From: Branchiostoma floridae | Lineage: Eukaryota; Chordata; Leptocardii; Amphioxiformes; Branchiostomatidae | Direction of reading: 5' to 3' | Length of the DNA stretch: 64,000 bases | Assembly: GCF_000003815.2 (NCBI RefSeq) | Contig: NC_049979.1 | Span: 29,646,025 to 29,710,024, forward strand | Part shown: positions 1 through 10,810 of the stretch, piece by piece | How positions within the stretch are numbered: position 1 is the first letter of the stretch | Layout: each line of letters starts with the position of its first letter | The notes under the pieces: generated by a model | Told to the model about the DNA's origin: nothing | Seen by the model: the letters and a program-made list of their open reading frames with translations, nothing else | Databases searched by the model: none | Made by a program: the position numbers and the translations under genes

Positions 1-3
1 ACA

Positions 4-524
4 TTAGGCCACAGCAAGTAAATTTTATGGATGACATCCTCTGCAGACTGCAAAAATAGTGCGATAGGGCGAAAAAAAAAGATGGCTACATTTTCAAAAA
101 TAGGCACCATAAAGTTGTGATGAATGTTGTAACAAGAATTAAAGGGACAAAACATGGTATTTGAGCCAACAAGGCATTCATTCCAGTATTCAAGACATGT
201 ACTGGTGTGGTAAAAGTGACACTAGTGTGGTAGACTGGCATCACCAACAAAGTTGGTAACCACACTCATGGCTTCCATATTGGTGTCACTTTTACAACTA
301 TCCAATAAGTTTCATTTCTACAACTACAGTCGTGGGTACCTCGTAAGCGTCACTTATACAAGTACAATTATTAGGCTACGATACAACATATTTGCTCATT
401 TTGGTACTTTATCGTCATGTTGACCATCCCTGCAGAAGAAAAAAATCTTGTTTTTTTTCTGAAATCAGGCGAAAATTAATGCGCGCGCTGATGTCATCCA
501 TAAAATTTACTTGCTGTGGCCTTA
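4..524. mobile_element. MITE-like inverted-repeat element, family A copy 1
   Basis: The left end begins TTAGGCCACAGCAAG and runs into a TATGGATGACATCC block; the same sequence occurs in reverse complement at about 466-524. The interior has no credible coding capacity. A second copy in opposite orientation lies at 3154-3644 and shares interior sequence, so this is a dispersed non-autonomous DNA transposon. The superfamily was not determined. Confidence 0.8.
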
Positions 525-931
525 CATTATATTCTAGATTCATGCTAATAAAGACATAAATAAAGCCTGTCCTTATATATAAAATACAAATATTTTGCAA
601 GATCCTCTAAAACATCTCTTCTTGGTCAGCTAAGAGTTTTTTTCTAGATTTATGCTAGGAAAGACTTTAAATAAAGCGTGTACTGATGCAAATATTTATT
701 CTGCACATCACTATTATTGGCCAGCTAAGAGGTCACAATTAACTCCTTGCAAGAACAACCTATTAAGATTTTTCTCCAAGGCAAACTCAAAACTACAGCT
801 TAACAATGAAACATGCTCTGGGACTGGGAAGCATGTTGGAGGACTAAAGTTTTCATCTATTTGGCGTTCCATAAGGACTTACTGATCCTATCTTGTACTA
901 TCATGTACTTTTCATGTACATGTACTACAAA
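525..931. other. no recognisable gene
   Basis: AT-rich sequence with short open frames only. No domain, splice-bounded exon or RNA gene was recognised. Confidence 0.5.
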
Positions 932-1599
932 AATCAGTAACAAGGGTCGGATGTCAGTAACAAGGGTCAGATGTCAGTAACAAGGGTCAGATGTCAGTAA
1001 CAAGGGTCAGATGTCAGTAACAAGGGTCAGATGCCAGTAATAAGGGTCAGATGTCAGTTCCAAGGGTCAGATGTCAGTAACAAGGGTCAGATGTCAGTAA
1101 CAAGGGTCAGATGCCAGTAATAAGGGTCAGATGTCAGTTCCAAGGGTCAGATGTCAGTAACAAGGGTAAGATATCAGTAACAAGGGTCAGATATCAGTAA
1201 CAAGGGTCAGATGTCAGTAACAAGGATCTGATATCAGTAACAAGGATCTAATATCAGTAACAAGGATCAAATGTCAGTAACAAGGATCAGATATCAGTAA
1301 CAAGGATCTGATATCAGTAACAAGGATCAGATGTCAGTAACAAGGATCTGATGTCAGTAACTAGGATCTGATGTCAGTAACAAGGATCTGATGTCAGTAA
1401 CAAGGATCAGATATCAGTAACAAGGATCTGATGTCAGTAACAAGGATCAGATGTCAGTAACAAGGATCAGATATCAGTAACAAGGATCTGATGTCAGTAA
1501 CAAGGATCTGATGTCAGTAACAAGGATCTGATGTCAGTAACAAGGATCTGATGTCAGTAATGAAGGATCAGATGTCAGTAACAAGGATCAGATATCAGT
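932..1599. repeat. 20-bp minisatellite, about 33 copies
   Basis: Tandem units of the form ATGTCAGTAACAAGGGTCAG run almost without indels. Units in the left third carry AAGGGTCAG; units from about 1215 onward carry AAGGATCTG or AAGGATCAG. One unit near 1560 has an extra base. The array ends at a single undetermined base at 1600, which suggests the copy number was hard to assemble. Confidence 0.95.
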
Positions 1600-1637
1600 N
1601 ATGCGTATGACCAAGTCCACGGAAAGAAAGAACGTTG

Positions 1638-1963
1638 TGATTATTTTTCATGAACACCCTCAGCCACATTTGTGCCATTTTCATAAACATCTCCATCCAC
1701 TCCATCGTCATTCTCATAAACAATTTTAGCCACACCAGCATCATTTTCATAAACACCTTCAGCCATATAATCCTCATTTTCATAAACACCATCAGCCACA
1801 GTATCTGGTGCAGGCGTGTGATGAACGGTGACGTCCCGCAGCTGCACCTGTATGGACCGTGGCTCTACGGTAGTTCCAGACATCGCTCCTCCTTGAGTTG
1901 TCGGATTGATGGGAGTGTTACCTTTCTGCATCGTCTGTAGTTCCTCAGAGATTGTGGCCAGGT
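1638..1963 (-). CDS. candidate terminal exon with Tyr-Glu-Asn repeats
   Basis: The minus strand is open from a plausible acceptor (pyrimidine-rich run ending TTCTAG) to a TAA at 1638-1640. The C-terminal half repeats a unit of about 12 residues containing VYEN (DGVYENED, EGVYENDA, KIVYENDD, GDVYENGT). Y-x-N is the established consensus for the Grb2 SH2 domain, so the exon resembles a receptor cytoplasmic tail. No transmembrane segment and no upstream exon was found, so the gene is not identified. The regular unit could also be a coding minisatellite in a pseudogene. The exact start of the exon is uncertain by a few bases. Confidence 0.4.
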
Positions 1964-1999
1964 GGTTTTGTGCGTAGGGTTGTTGACCTAGAATCAGCG

Positions 2000-2780
2000 A
2001 GGAAATCTACTGTCCTATGTGCCACTGTTGAGCACAACAATAACAAACGAAAATTCGAATGTCTATACGTCAGGCTAGTTACTGGCCAAAGATACAAAAT
2101 CTGCTCTAAAAGGTGCAGATAGAGGAGCGGGTGGATCAGCATCCCTTTTCAAACGACAAGAAATTGTTGTCTGGATTTTGCTACTGCAGAAACTAAGGGT
2201 TAAAGTAATTGTCTAGACCCTTCATAAGAAAATAGGTTAGCTTTTAAGACAGAAATGATTGATATAAGCTGCTTTTTAATTTTTGAAGAATTTCTCTTGG
2301 TCGACTATAATTATAATCAATCTTACCTCTCAGACCAATTTTCATGTTATGAAATTTGCTATATCAGTTTTTACTTATAATTCAAACTGAGAACCAGACT
2401 ACTCACTGAGGGTGACGTTAGTGTTTGCTACCCACAGGCCGAGTCTACACACCGCTTTATATGGTATTTATGCGGGGAACTTGTGCAACATTCCAAGTTG
2501 GGAAGAAAAAATAGCGAGATTTCTTAATGTTTTTATCCCGGATGCTGTTGTAAAACTGGAAGGGATAAAACAGAAAGGTTCACATTTCCTTTTTATATGT
2601 AAAGTGACATTAACCAAGTCCCTGGTTTCCTTGAAGCAGATTGTAGATTTCAGGCCAGCCCGATAAAATTATTTAGCGACCTTGCTAAAAACATTTGAAG
2701 TCTTGGAGGTACTTAATGTAGTACTCACAAAAATGGCATGGTATATTCTTAACTATCAAACGTCATGGCGTCAATATTAC
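2000..2780. other. no recognisable gene
   Basis: AT-rich sequence; the open frames on either strand resemble no known domain and lack convincing splice context. Confidence 0.5.
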
Positions 2781-2785
2781 AAAAT

Positions 2786-2858
2786 GTGCGTTACTTTGAT
2801 TTCATCACTTGAATTTTTATTTCCTAAAAATTCAAGTGATGAAATGAAAGTAACGCAC
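2786..2858. repeat. near-perfect 34-bp hairpin
   Basis: Arms 2786-2819 and 2825-2858 are reverse complements with a single mismatch, separated by a 5-base loop. Either strand as RNA would fold into a long stem. The length is within the range of a small foldback transposon or a hairpin RNA precursor; the sequence does not decide between them. Confidence 0.85.
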
Positions 2859-2912
2859 GCAAGCCGGCGGGAAGTAGAAAACCATATTTGACTGCTGAAA
2901 ATTATTTCGTTA

Positions 2913-3125
2913 AGAAATGTCCCCACCATAGAGTGACTCACATGAAAATCAAGTGTTCTCCCATGCAGAAATATCTCTCATGAAAAAGTTTCCCCCATGC
3001 AAAAATGTTCGCGGTGAAAAAAGTTTCCCCCATGCTGAAATGTCCCAATGAAAAAAGTGTTCCCCGTTAAAAAATGTCCCCAATAGAAAAGTATTCCCCA
3101 TTCAGAAATGTCCCCAATGAAAAAG
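2913..3125. repeat. degenerate tandem repeat, unit about 35-40 bp
   Basis: Repeated blocks of the form GAAATGTCCCCAATGAAAA alternate with AGTTTCCCCCATGC. Copies are diverged and of irregular length, so this is an old tandem array lying directly beside a family A element. Confidence 0.6.
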
Positions 3126-3153
3126 CGAGATAGAATTAGCGAGAAATTTACAA

Positions 3154-3644
3154 TAAGGCCACAGCAAGTAAATTTTATCAGCGCGCTCCTTAATTTTCGC
3201 CTGATTTCAGAAAAAATTCCTCTTCGGGGTTGGTCAGATAGACCAAAATGTGCAAATATGTTGTGTTGTAGCCTTATAATGAGACTTGTGGAAGTGACAC
3301 TAGGGAGGTAGCCACGACTTTACTTGCAGAAGTGAAACTTGTTGGATCGTTGTAAGAGTGCCACCAGATATGGAAGCCATGAATGTAGTTGCCAGCTTGG
3401 CAAGTGATACCAGTGTACCACACTAGTATCACTTTTACTACACTAGTATCACTTCATTTAATACAGGAATGAATGCCTTGTTAGTTGTGATGCCACGTTT
3501 TATCACTTCAAATCTTGTTATGGTGTCTATTTTGAAAATTTAACTATCATGTTTTTTACCTATCTTGTTTTTTTTCGCGCTATCTCAGATTTTTTTGCAC
3601 TCTGCATAGGATGTCAACCATAAAATCTATTTGCTGTGTCCTAA
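3154..3644. mobile_element. MITE-like inverted-repeat element, family A copy 2
   Basis: Ends TAAGGCCACAGCAAG and its diverged complement TTGCTGTGTCCTAA bound about 490 bp. The interior matches the copy at 4-524 in reverse orientation, including blocks on narrow-spaced TCACTTTTAC-type sequence. Non-coding. Confidence 0.75.
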
Positions 3645-4530
3645 TGACCAAAACACGAAAATTCATAAAAACTCCTTAACATTTCACGATTGTATGAGAT
3701 TTCGTAATTTTGTTGTTTGCAATATTTACCACTTATTTCTTTTACTCATTTAATCTGTTTGCACGGGGATAGTTTTCCCTCGTCACTGTTTGGGATTGCT
3801 TCTATTTCAGCTTGATGACTTGAGTGCTTTTATCTACGTAAATGTAAAGTGCTCTACGCACATTCTCCACAATGCTCTGTGGTGGCAGATGACTCTAATC
3901 TGCAGCATAAATGAGGATGTAAATGGCCACAATATTGCAGCCATTAGTACGTGCGACACACGACTACACCATTACACAAGGGAAGAGGAAAATAGTCGTC
4001 GTTTAACCAATGCGCACTGTGGAAATGATAACGAATGAGACGTGTTTGGTCCTTGACACGGGGGTCATTTCACTGAGGACAATAGAATTAATTCTCACGG
4101 TGTTTCCGTTTTTAATACTGTGCTGAAAAGAATTAAAGGCTGATATGTAGGAAGTATCTTTTCATGTTAAATTTCGGCCGAAGTGATCCAACAACTACTA
4201 GTGTGTAACAATGTACGACTGAAATGCATCAGGACACTGGCCACTTTTCATCACCATTGTATTTTGATATTGCGGTTTTTCTGTTAACTGCTAGTTGAAC
4301 ATTCTATTAACTGTGTGCATACGTGACTAATGAATCTCTTCAACGATATACGTTTTTTCTTTGGTAGATCTACAAGCGTGTGTTTATGACAATATCGGTG
4401 TTAAAGTTTACAGACTTGCAAGAAAAACAAAAGGACCGTCTGTGATACTGTAATCATTTTAACCAGTCTGCTTATCCCGACCATGCATAGAACAAAGCGA
4501 CCTTCGTGAAAAGCTATTTTCTCATTACCT
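3645..4530. other. no recognisable gene
   Basis: Only short open frames. One of 82 codons at 3790-4038 has no recognisable similarity and no start or splice support, so it is not called. Confidence 0.5.
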
Positions 4531-4640
4531 CATTAGGCCACAGCAAGTCTATCTATGGATGACGTCCACGCACGCATTAATTTTCGCCGCTGTCAAAACA
4601 AAAAGGGTAAGAAATTTCTCTTCCCTTCGCGATCGGGGAT
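4531..4640 (+). mobile_element. single end of a family A element
   Basis: CATTAGGCCACAGCAAG followed by ATGGATGACGTCC and ATTAATTTTCGCC matches the terminal region of the elements at 4-524 and 3154-3644. No opposite end was found within the next 500 bp, so this is a truncated or rearranged copy. Confidence 0.6.
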
Positions 4641-5141
4641 GGTGTACATGATATGACAGGGAAATACAATCATATAAATTGTATATTGAACTATATAACA
4701 GAAAGTGTTGAAGGTACAATTAATGGAATCGCCTGCTACATAGAAGGAAACTTTCTATTAGACTAATGTTACAGTAGTAGCAATCTTACAAAACAATGTA
4801 ATTTAAATTTGTAGCATGGGATAATAATACACTTTTACGATTATTGGTAAAATTTCTAGCATCTATAAAACGAATGAAGATTATGCCTTACGAAACCAAC
4901 AGTTAAAAAGAATTGGTACTTACCCTAATTAACGGAATGGACCCGCCTACTAACTTCTTTTGAGTGGGGACGTCACAGACACGTGACTGCAGCAACGGGT
5001 CGTAAGTGCCAGATCGATAAGCTGTGTCGTCCCCCGTCTCTGTTCAATGTCGGACGGCGGGATATAACACTTAACATTTTCATGCTTGTATATAAAGAAT
5101 ATCATGAAACAAGTTCCTGTGTACCGGAACATTATTACACC

Positions 5142-5241
5142 NNNNNNNNNNNNNNNNNNNNNNNNNNNNNNNNNNNNNNNNNNNNNNNNNNNNNNNNNNN
5201 NNNNNNNNNNNNNNNNNNNNNNNNNNNNNNNNNNNNNNNNN
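5142..5241. other. assembly gap (100 N)
   Basis: A run of exactly 100 N, which suggests a nominal gap size. It truncates the 3' part of the sulfotransferase gene. Confidence 0.99.
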
Positions 5242-5856
5242 GCCAGACAACAAAAACGAGGTCAAACTCTCGCGAGATCTTCTCGACAAACTCCCGAATG
5301 TCCTTTTCCTTTACGGATGATAGACTCTTCAGGGGGAAAACCCAATTCTAAGGCGATGTTATTTTTTGTTTCATAATCGCGGTTTCTTGTTATGTGATGT
5401 TCAAATTTTCCTGGATTTTCCAGGAACCTTAGCAGGGGGTCTGGTCCGGGAATTTTGTACCTCCATGCCAGCTTGTAAAAGTTAAAGGCAGACTTCAGCC
5501 GCTCCATCGGTTCCCTGACGATGGTAACAAAAGTGACGTTAGCAGAGAGTAGTTGTGTTATCCCCGCTCTATCATAGACCGTGTGATGTGTCAAGATGTC
5601 GAACGGTCTCCCCTCAATCGGCGCCGGGAGGTACATACGGTCCCGAATGCCGAACGGGTACAATTGGTTGATCGACCCTTTCGGTAACAAGAACGAGAGA
5701 TTGCGAAGAAAGCCGAAGCGCTGGAAAATTTGCATGACGGTACTGCTTCCTGTCTTGTGGGTTTTGATGAAAGCAATGTTGGTGTTAGGCTGACAGACAC
5801 TTGACTTTGACTTTATTGACGATGAGACACGTAGGTAAGGTGGTATATCGTACAGC
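5242..5856 (-). CDS. Gal3ST-type sulfotransferase, catalytic exon (truncated, frameshifted)
   Basis: This exon encodes the lumenal catalytic domain of a galactose 3-O-sulfotransferase, the family that moves sulfate from PAPS to the 3-OH of galactose on glycolipids or glycoproteins in the Golgi. It starts after the acceptor TGTATTACAG at 5857-5858, in a phase that fits the signal-anchor exon at 7102-7202. IKTHKTGSST is the 5'-phosphosulfate loop and VREPMERLKSAF contains the 3'-phosphate-binding Arg and Ser. The frame meets TGA at 5262-5264. One base out of register at the purine run 5301-5314, the sequence continues as KDIREFVEKISREFDLVFV, which fits the family. So there is a one-base frameshift, either an error beside the gap or a true lesion. 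The C-terminal part is lost in or beyond the gap. The exact paralogue (GAL3ST1-4) cannot be assigned. Confidence 0.88.
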
Positions 5857-5966
5857 CTGTAATACAATGGTACAAGAAAATATTGATGTTATATGTCTTC
5901 CGGGAGGGACGTAAGACGGGGGTCCCGTGCTCGAGGAAGTGCCTCGGCCACGTTAATCAGCCTCAT

Positions 5967-6708
5967 TAGAGTCCATTCCAAGACACCGTGCGGATGTTTG
6001 TTGCCATTGTTTAGAATTGATTTTAAAGTTTTGTAATTATATGTCTAGGGCATTTGATAATTCAGAAATATTTTTAAAACTATTTCAACTTGATAAATAT
6101 TTCCCTGGTCCTGTAAAACTTTGGAAATATTCATGGTGTGGAATTGGATACTTCTAATGGCTAAATAATGATAACAGCATTCTACCATTATTTACCATTT
6201 TCTACCATTTTTTGTAAATGGTTCAGTGGGCTGGGAAGATAGCAATTCACACATCCTTGTAAAATATGGTTGGGTGCCATGCAACAATGGCCCACACAAA
6301 GGATCCATCAGTGCCCAGCAGTGAAATCTAAAAATATACAGATGCAACAATAGGGCTTACTTTTATGGGGGCAATAAACTAATTTCACCATTCAGCATAT
6401 GAATATTGTATTTAGATTACAAGTAGAATTATCTTATTTCTACATTTACAAATATTTGTAAATATTTGTAAATGTGAAATATTCACACAGAAGTTTCACA
6501 ATTATTCTAGATAAAGATATTTTTGTACAGTTACTTTCAAAATATTTCTAAAATATTCAAAGGAATTCAAAAAGATGTGTATTTTCTTAAGTCAATTGTT
6601 TTCAAAAGAATTTAATTATTGTGGCTCAGATATTCTTTTATTCGAAATAATTCAGACTAATTACAAGTATCACCTAAAAACCCGCATGGTGACTTGGAAT
6701 GGACTCTA
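5967..6708. mobile_element. 742-bp terminal inverted-repeat element in Gal3ST intron
   Basis: TAGAGTCCATTCCAAG followed by CACCGTGCGG at the left end is matched by its complement CCGCATGGTGACTTGG and AATGGACTCTA at the right. The interior is AT-rich with no open frame of note. It is a non-autonomous DNA transposon inside the intron. Confidence 0.7.
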
Positions 6709-6748
6709 CTCATAATTTGGGTACCTACTGGCTGGCAAAATACACCTG

Positions 6749-6772
6749 GTGATTATTATTATTATTATTATA
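6749..6772. repeat. ATT microsatellite
   Basis: A short run of TTA/ATT triplets in the intron of the sulfotransferase gene. Confidence 0.8.
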
Positions 6773-6919
6773 TGTACTATGATAAGATCTAGAGTTTCTA
6801 ATATGCACATGTACATTCAAACCTTTGGTCATAGTTTGAGTATTGATACTGGAAAGCTATTACATATACATGTATGTAGTTATAGACATTAGACGAGTAT
6901 CATTTTATTAATTGACTTA

Positions 6920-6988
6920 TTACTATTGCCTTACAAGTGTGACCATGTGCAAATGTCGTGCAATAAAGTTCATTTATTCATTCTTAAA
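6920..6988 (+). mobile_element. LINE-type 3' tail
   Basis: TATTGCCTTACAAGTGTGACC and GTGCAATAAAGTTCATTTATTCATTC-like sequence recur in nearly the same form at 27590-27657. The AATAAA and the TTCAT-rich end fit the 3' end of a truncated non-LTR retrotransposon. No coding part is present. Confidence 0.55.
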
Positions 6989-7101
6989 GACTTACAAAGC
7001 AGCATATAAAACAGAATCATCATCGTCATAACGGAATAGCCAAATTTAGTCAACGAGAAGCTGTTGAATATGTCATGTAAGAGGTTATCGCTACACCATA
7101 C

Positions 7102-7202
7102 CTTTCATCGTTTATGTGAGGCAAAGCCCAAAGCAAACTGAGCACCAACATGGCCGCTATCATGGCAAAAACGCAGACGACTGGCTGCCTTACCAACATC
7201 AT
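7102..7202 (-). CDS. Gal3ST-type sulfotransferase, signal-anchor exon
   Basis: Two adjacent ATGs (7200-7202 and 7197-7199) open a frame of 33 codons plus two bases. It begins MMLVRQPVVCVFAMIAAMLV and continues as a hydrophobic stretch of about 20 residues after a basic residue, the layout of a type II Golgi signal anchor. The donor GTATGG follows at 7101. The last two bases, AG, join the first base of the exon at 5856 to make an Arg codon, so the phase is right. A possible acceptor (TTTTCCTTCCAG) lies about 15 bp upstream, so a separate 5' UTR exon may exist further right. The call depends on the neighbouring catalytic exon, because signal anchors are not specific. Confidence 0.75.
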
Positions 7203-7254
7203 GGCCACCTCGGAGTACTGGAAGGAAAATCAAAAGAATGAATTGAATGAAGAA

Positions 7255-7760
7255 GACCATTATTGTACCTCATGCCCGTAGGGAGGGGTCCGCTTTTTCA
7301 CACTCAAAGGTCCACTTTTGCATGTCCAAGATAATTTCATAGGCATGGCTAATTTGCATTTTTCACTGATAGACATTTCATTCAATCTTTAGTGAGTCTA
7401 TCAGCAAAATTTGCCCCGGAAAGTGCAGGAAATTGCTTTTCAGAGGGTCCATATTTCAAAATTTTCCCGGACCTGCATTGCGACGCCTCGTGCCTTTGGT
7501 GTCGGACATCGTGGGGGGTCGGGGAGTTATGCCCAAAGTCTTGTGTATTTAATAGAAATTCCATTAAACTTAGCCAGCGAATTTTGCCCGTCAAAATGAA
7601 GGAAATTGTGTTTTAGAGGGTCAAGATTTCAATTTTTCCGGGGAGCATGCCCCCGGACCCCCCTAGGACACCGTGCCTAGGAAGCTCACGCCTGCGGCGC
7701 TCGATGGTGCCACAAGTACTAAAAAGAACCCCCCCCCCAACCAAAATCCTGGCTACGGTC
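7255..7760. repeat. degenerate dispersed repeat
   Basis: Contains G+C-rich blocks such as GGGGAGCATGCCCCCGGACC and GAAATT/TGCCC blocks that recur within the segment (near 7400-7450 and 7575-7640). The mix resembles the non-coding part of an old interspersed element. No gene was seen. Confidence 0.35.
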
Positions 7761-7939
7761 ATGTACCTTGCTGCTGTAACACGTTAGGTACATACAGGTC
7801 AGGATAATAAAGTCAAGTAGTTCTACATCCCAGGACAAGTGAGGTAACATTACTAGTGTAGTAGGAATAAACCAACAGTCCCATGGATTATTTCGCAATG
7901 CCATTAGCGCCATTTTAAAATGTGCTCAGTGAGAGTGCA

Positions 7940-8398
7940 GCAAAATTATAGGCTTGTAACTTGTGGCTCTAAACAACTTACTACCAGTCTACATGAGAAA
8001 CTTGTTTACATACTGTAGGGAAAGGTCAACTAGATCAACGGGACAAAGCGAATCCAACCTACTATACTTACCCATGGTCCACAGAGAAGCGTTTCGAAGG
8101 TCTATAACGTATTCAGGCACAGTTCTGTGTAATAGTCTGAGGCAGAACTTGAGGCAGGCGCCCTCTTTATCGTCGTTTAAGAACTTGACTCGACTACAAA
8201 TTATGTAACTATGGACTATGAGATGGATTGAAATTATGTTGAATACGAAAGGATCTATGGAATGTTGAATTGTATATTTTGCATACTGCATTGTATTTAG
8301 AAGGTATTTAGACCTCTGACCTCCCCCACCCTTGAAATCTTGAAAAACGGCTCAGGCCGAATGATGTATCAAGGTTAAATAAAGGTTGAAAAAAAAAT
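7940..8398 (+). pseudogene. 3' end of a non-LTR retrotransposon
   Basis: The plus strand at about 7963-8208 encodes the typical C-terminal part of a LINE ORF2 after the reverse transcriptase: LPVYMRNLF, then RSTRSTGQSE, REAFRRSITYSG and LRQAPSLSSFKNL. It is followed by 3' UTR sequence and a terminal AAATAAAGGTTGAAAAAAAAA tail at about 8375-8398. The 5' part is missing, as expected for a truncated insertion. Confidence 0.75.
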
Positions 8399-8399
8399 A

Positions 8400-8930
8400 C
8401 ATACTGGTAGAAATCACATGGTCACTATGGTTAAGTGGCCGCTAATACAGTAACAGTGGGGTTCAAGTACCCCCTACCGTCCTTGCCAAGGAGGTCTGAG
8501 CTTTTGTAGCGTGCTTGGTTTTGGGAGCTTGGCTGCCCGGGTCCGGCGCGATAGGTCGCGCGGTCGAATGCCCGGGAGCGAGCTTGGGGTAAAAACTGTT
8601 CTGCTCGCCTCTAGTGTTTCACAGAGTTGACTGTATCTTCTGAAAATTTTTTAACCTTCACCCAACAAAGATAACTTACGGTTGAAGAGAAACGTGTGGC
8701 TCACCTTCGCTACAGGAGAAGAGACTGCAACGCTACCCGTATCGTCGGAAGAAGTGACGGATGAGAGATCTGTTGTTGGTCTGATCCCAACTAGTCACCA
8801 ACTCGACAAGAGCTGCCGTAAGGGTCACCTTGATAACCTGGGGCAAAATACTTAGCAGTGTTACTGTAACGCCCAGATAATAATACTAACTATTCAACGA
8901 GTAATGGTCGATAGGGCGTCAGAAGGATGA
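8400..8930. other. no recognisable gene
   Basis: Includes a G+C-rich patch at 8520-8600 with CCCGGGTCCGGCGCG and a second CCCGGG. No open frame with a recognisable product. Confidence 0.45.
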
Positions 8931-9065
8931 CGGCTGAGACACAACGATTTACCGGTTTCGACCTTTTATTCAAACGTCTTCATCAGAATGACAAGATAGT
9001 GGTACCGCACTGGCTTTTATAGCCTCTACTCTAGTTAGGGCAGGGTGCCCTGAGCAGTTAGGGCA
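8905..9065. mobile_element. possible Penelope-like terminal fragment
   Basis: ACAACGATTTACCGGTTTCG followed by CGTCTTCATCAG resembles the terminal region commonly seen in Penelope-like elements and is similar in style to the sequence at 20320-20365. There is no coding part here, so the call is tentative. Confidence 0.3.
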
Positions 9066-9325
9066 GGAGATAGCCAATCAGGTAACAGGATATCATATTG
9101 GCAAGGAGTAAAACATGGTATATTTTGACAACCTCTTTATGCACTGCAACTCATCACCAAATGTGGGGACACCGCGAGACAGTGGTGACCTTTATAATTT
9201 TCTTTATTCAACCTTGCACTGTAGGGTAACCGGTTAGACTACATTTACAGATCACGTGATACATGGACTGATGATGATGATGATTCACGGACAGATCAGC
9301 GCACTGAGTGTTGCTCCAAGCAGAG

Positions 9326-9445
9326 GTTAGGCTCCGGCTGTTTTTTGACGTTTTAATCGGGCTTTCTCCTTTGTACTATATCTTGCTGTGTCCGGCCCGA
9401 TTAAAACGACTAAAAAGAAACGTCAAAAAACAGCCGGAGCCTAAC
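9326..9445. repeat. foldback element
   Basis: GTTAGGCTCCGGCTGTTTTT and TGACG (9326-9350) pair perfectly with 9421-9445, and AATCGGGC (9355-9362) pairs with 9395-9402. The right arm holds a 12-base insertion. One arm of the same sequence recurs near 42510-42545, so it is a dispersed foldback family. Confidence 0.8.
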
Positions 9446-9479
9446 ATCAGCTTGAAGAGTATGGCAACTGCGACGTACT

Positions 9480-10420
9480 TTGGGAAGTTAAACCGTATCG
9501 GATCCAGTTCTCTGAACTATGTCGTAGCATTGACCGGAGTAGAAAACCACGGACATTGATTGGTTTCTTCACTAGAATCTGGACAGTAAATATGTTCCCA
9601 CATATGGTTCTATGAATTCCAGTTAACCCATACTAGGCTTTTATTCCAAAGGCCCCTTATCATTATTTACTATTCGGCCAGGCCGGAGTCTGGTAGTTTC
9701 CATCACTTTGAGAAGTTAGACGCGGAAGTCAGTTGAAGTCGCTATATACGCACTTTCATGCAGCCGTTTATTTCTGATAGGTACTACGAGAATGAGACCT
9801 TAAAGTCAAGTGCACGTTTGATAAAGGCACTCCCCATAATAAGTCTTGGTTATTTGGTGAAGGTATATGTTTCGTGGAACTCTAGTTAACTAATATCAAG
9901 AGTAGTATTTTTTGGTTTAGGTGACTGAATCGTGTTCATTAACTTTGAACGAAACGAAGACACAAAAACAAAGATTGCAACATTTCTTGATGATCAATAA
10001 GACGCAAAACTTGTCACCAGCAAAAATCGCACTCTACATTCTTTACTTTCTAACACTACATTCTGATTGCTGACATGTCATTAAACACAAGGATATAGTC
10101 TGTCAGAATTCGAACAGGTCGGGTTGGTTTTGCGTCAATGAGTCGGAGTTTTGAGATGGGTCACCAACCGTGCGACGATATACATACAACACAATTCTCA
10201 GGCTTGCAACTGTTAGTGTGAACGCTTTATCGCGAATTGCAGACCAGCAAATGACAGAAGCCTCGCCTATATTGTAAGTATAAAGTTGTCTTTCTTAAGC
10301 TAAGGGAACAACCCACCGTACGTGCAATTTGTCCGTACGTTATTTTGGGAGGCCACGTCAGCCACGTATTTCAGAAAACGTTCAGGCTGTACAGGGCAGG
10401 CGCGTCTCGTCAAGAATGAA
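9480..10420. other. no recognisable gene
   Basis: No domain, exon or repeat was recognised in this stretch. Confidence 0.45.
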
Positions 10421-10424
10421 AAAA

Positions 10425-10810
10425 ATCTTTATTGCACATTTTTGCCACATCGGGCTAAGTAATGGACAGCCACTCCTTGGAGTATGGTGAGTCTAAGTAC
10501 AGGTCACAACAAGACATGTTGAAAAGATACAGTTCACAGATACAAAATGATACTATTGCTGGATAAATTCAACTCCTCGATTTTCTGTTATAGTGGAGAT
10601 AAAAGAGCAGATATGTTTTATGATCGATGGTTTGTCTAGTTGCATTAGGAATGTGAATTTTTCTACAGAACTTAGTTGTATGAAATAATGAAATTGGTTC
10701 TGTATAACCTTATACAGCTCATTTCTCTCTACGGTATACAATCTACACTCTTCTACAAAATGACGTTCGTCCTCTATTCTATCTAAATCACAATATTTGC
10801 ATAGCCTTTG
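10425..10810 (-). pseudogene. 3' end of a non-LTR retrotransposon
   Basis: The minus strand encodes CKYCDLDRIEDERHFVEEC, the Cys/His motif typical of the C-terminus of LINE reverse transcriptase polyproteins. It continues LYTVERNELYKVIQNQF to a stop near 10553. The 3' UTR ends with CAATAAAGATTTTTTTC at about 10427. Sequence up to about 11017 may belong to the same element but is frame-disrupted. Confidence 0.7.

Noticed and set aside
932-1599. CRISPR-like array
   Set aside because: The units are contiguous 20-bp tandem repeats with no unique spacers, and the genome is eukaryotic.
4983-5376. Open frames spanning the run of N
   Set aside because: The coding sequence across undetermined bases is not real evidence.
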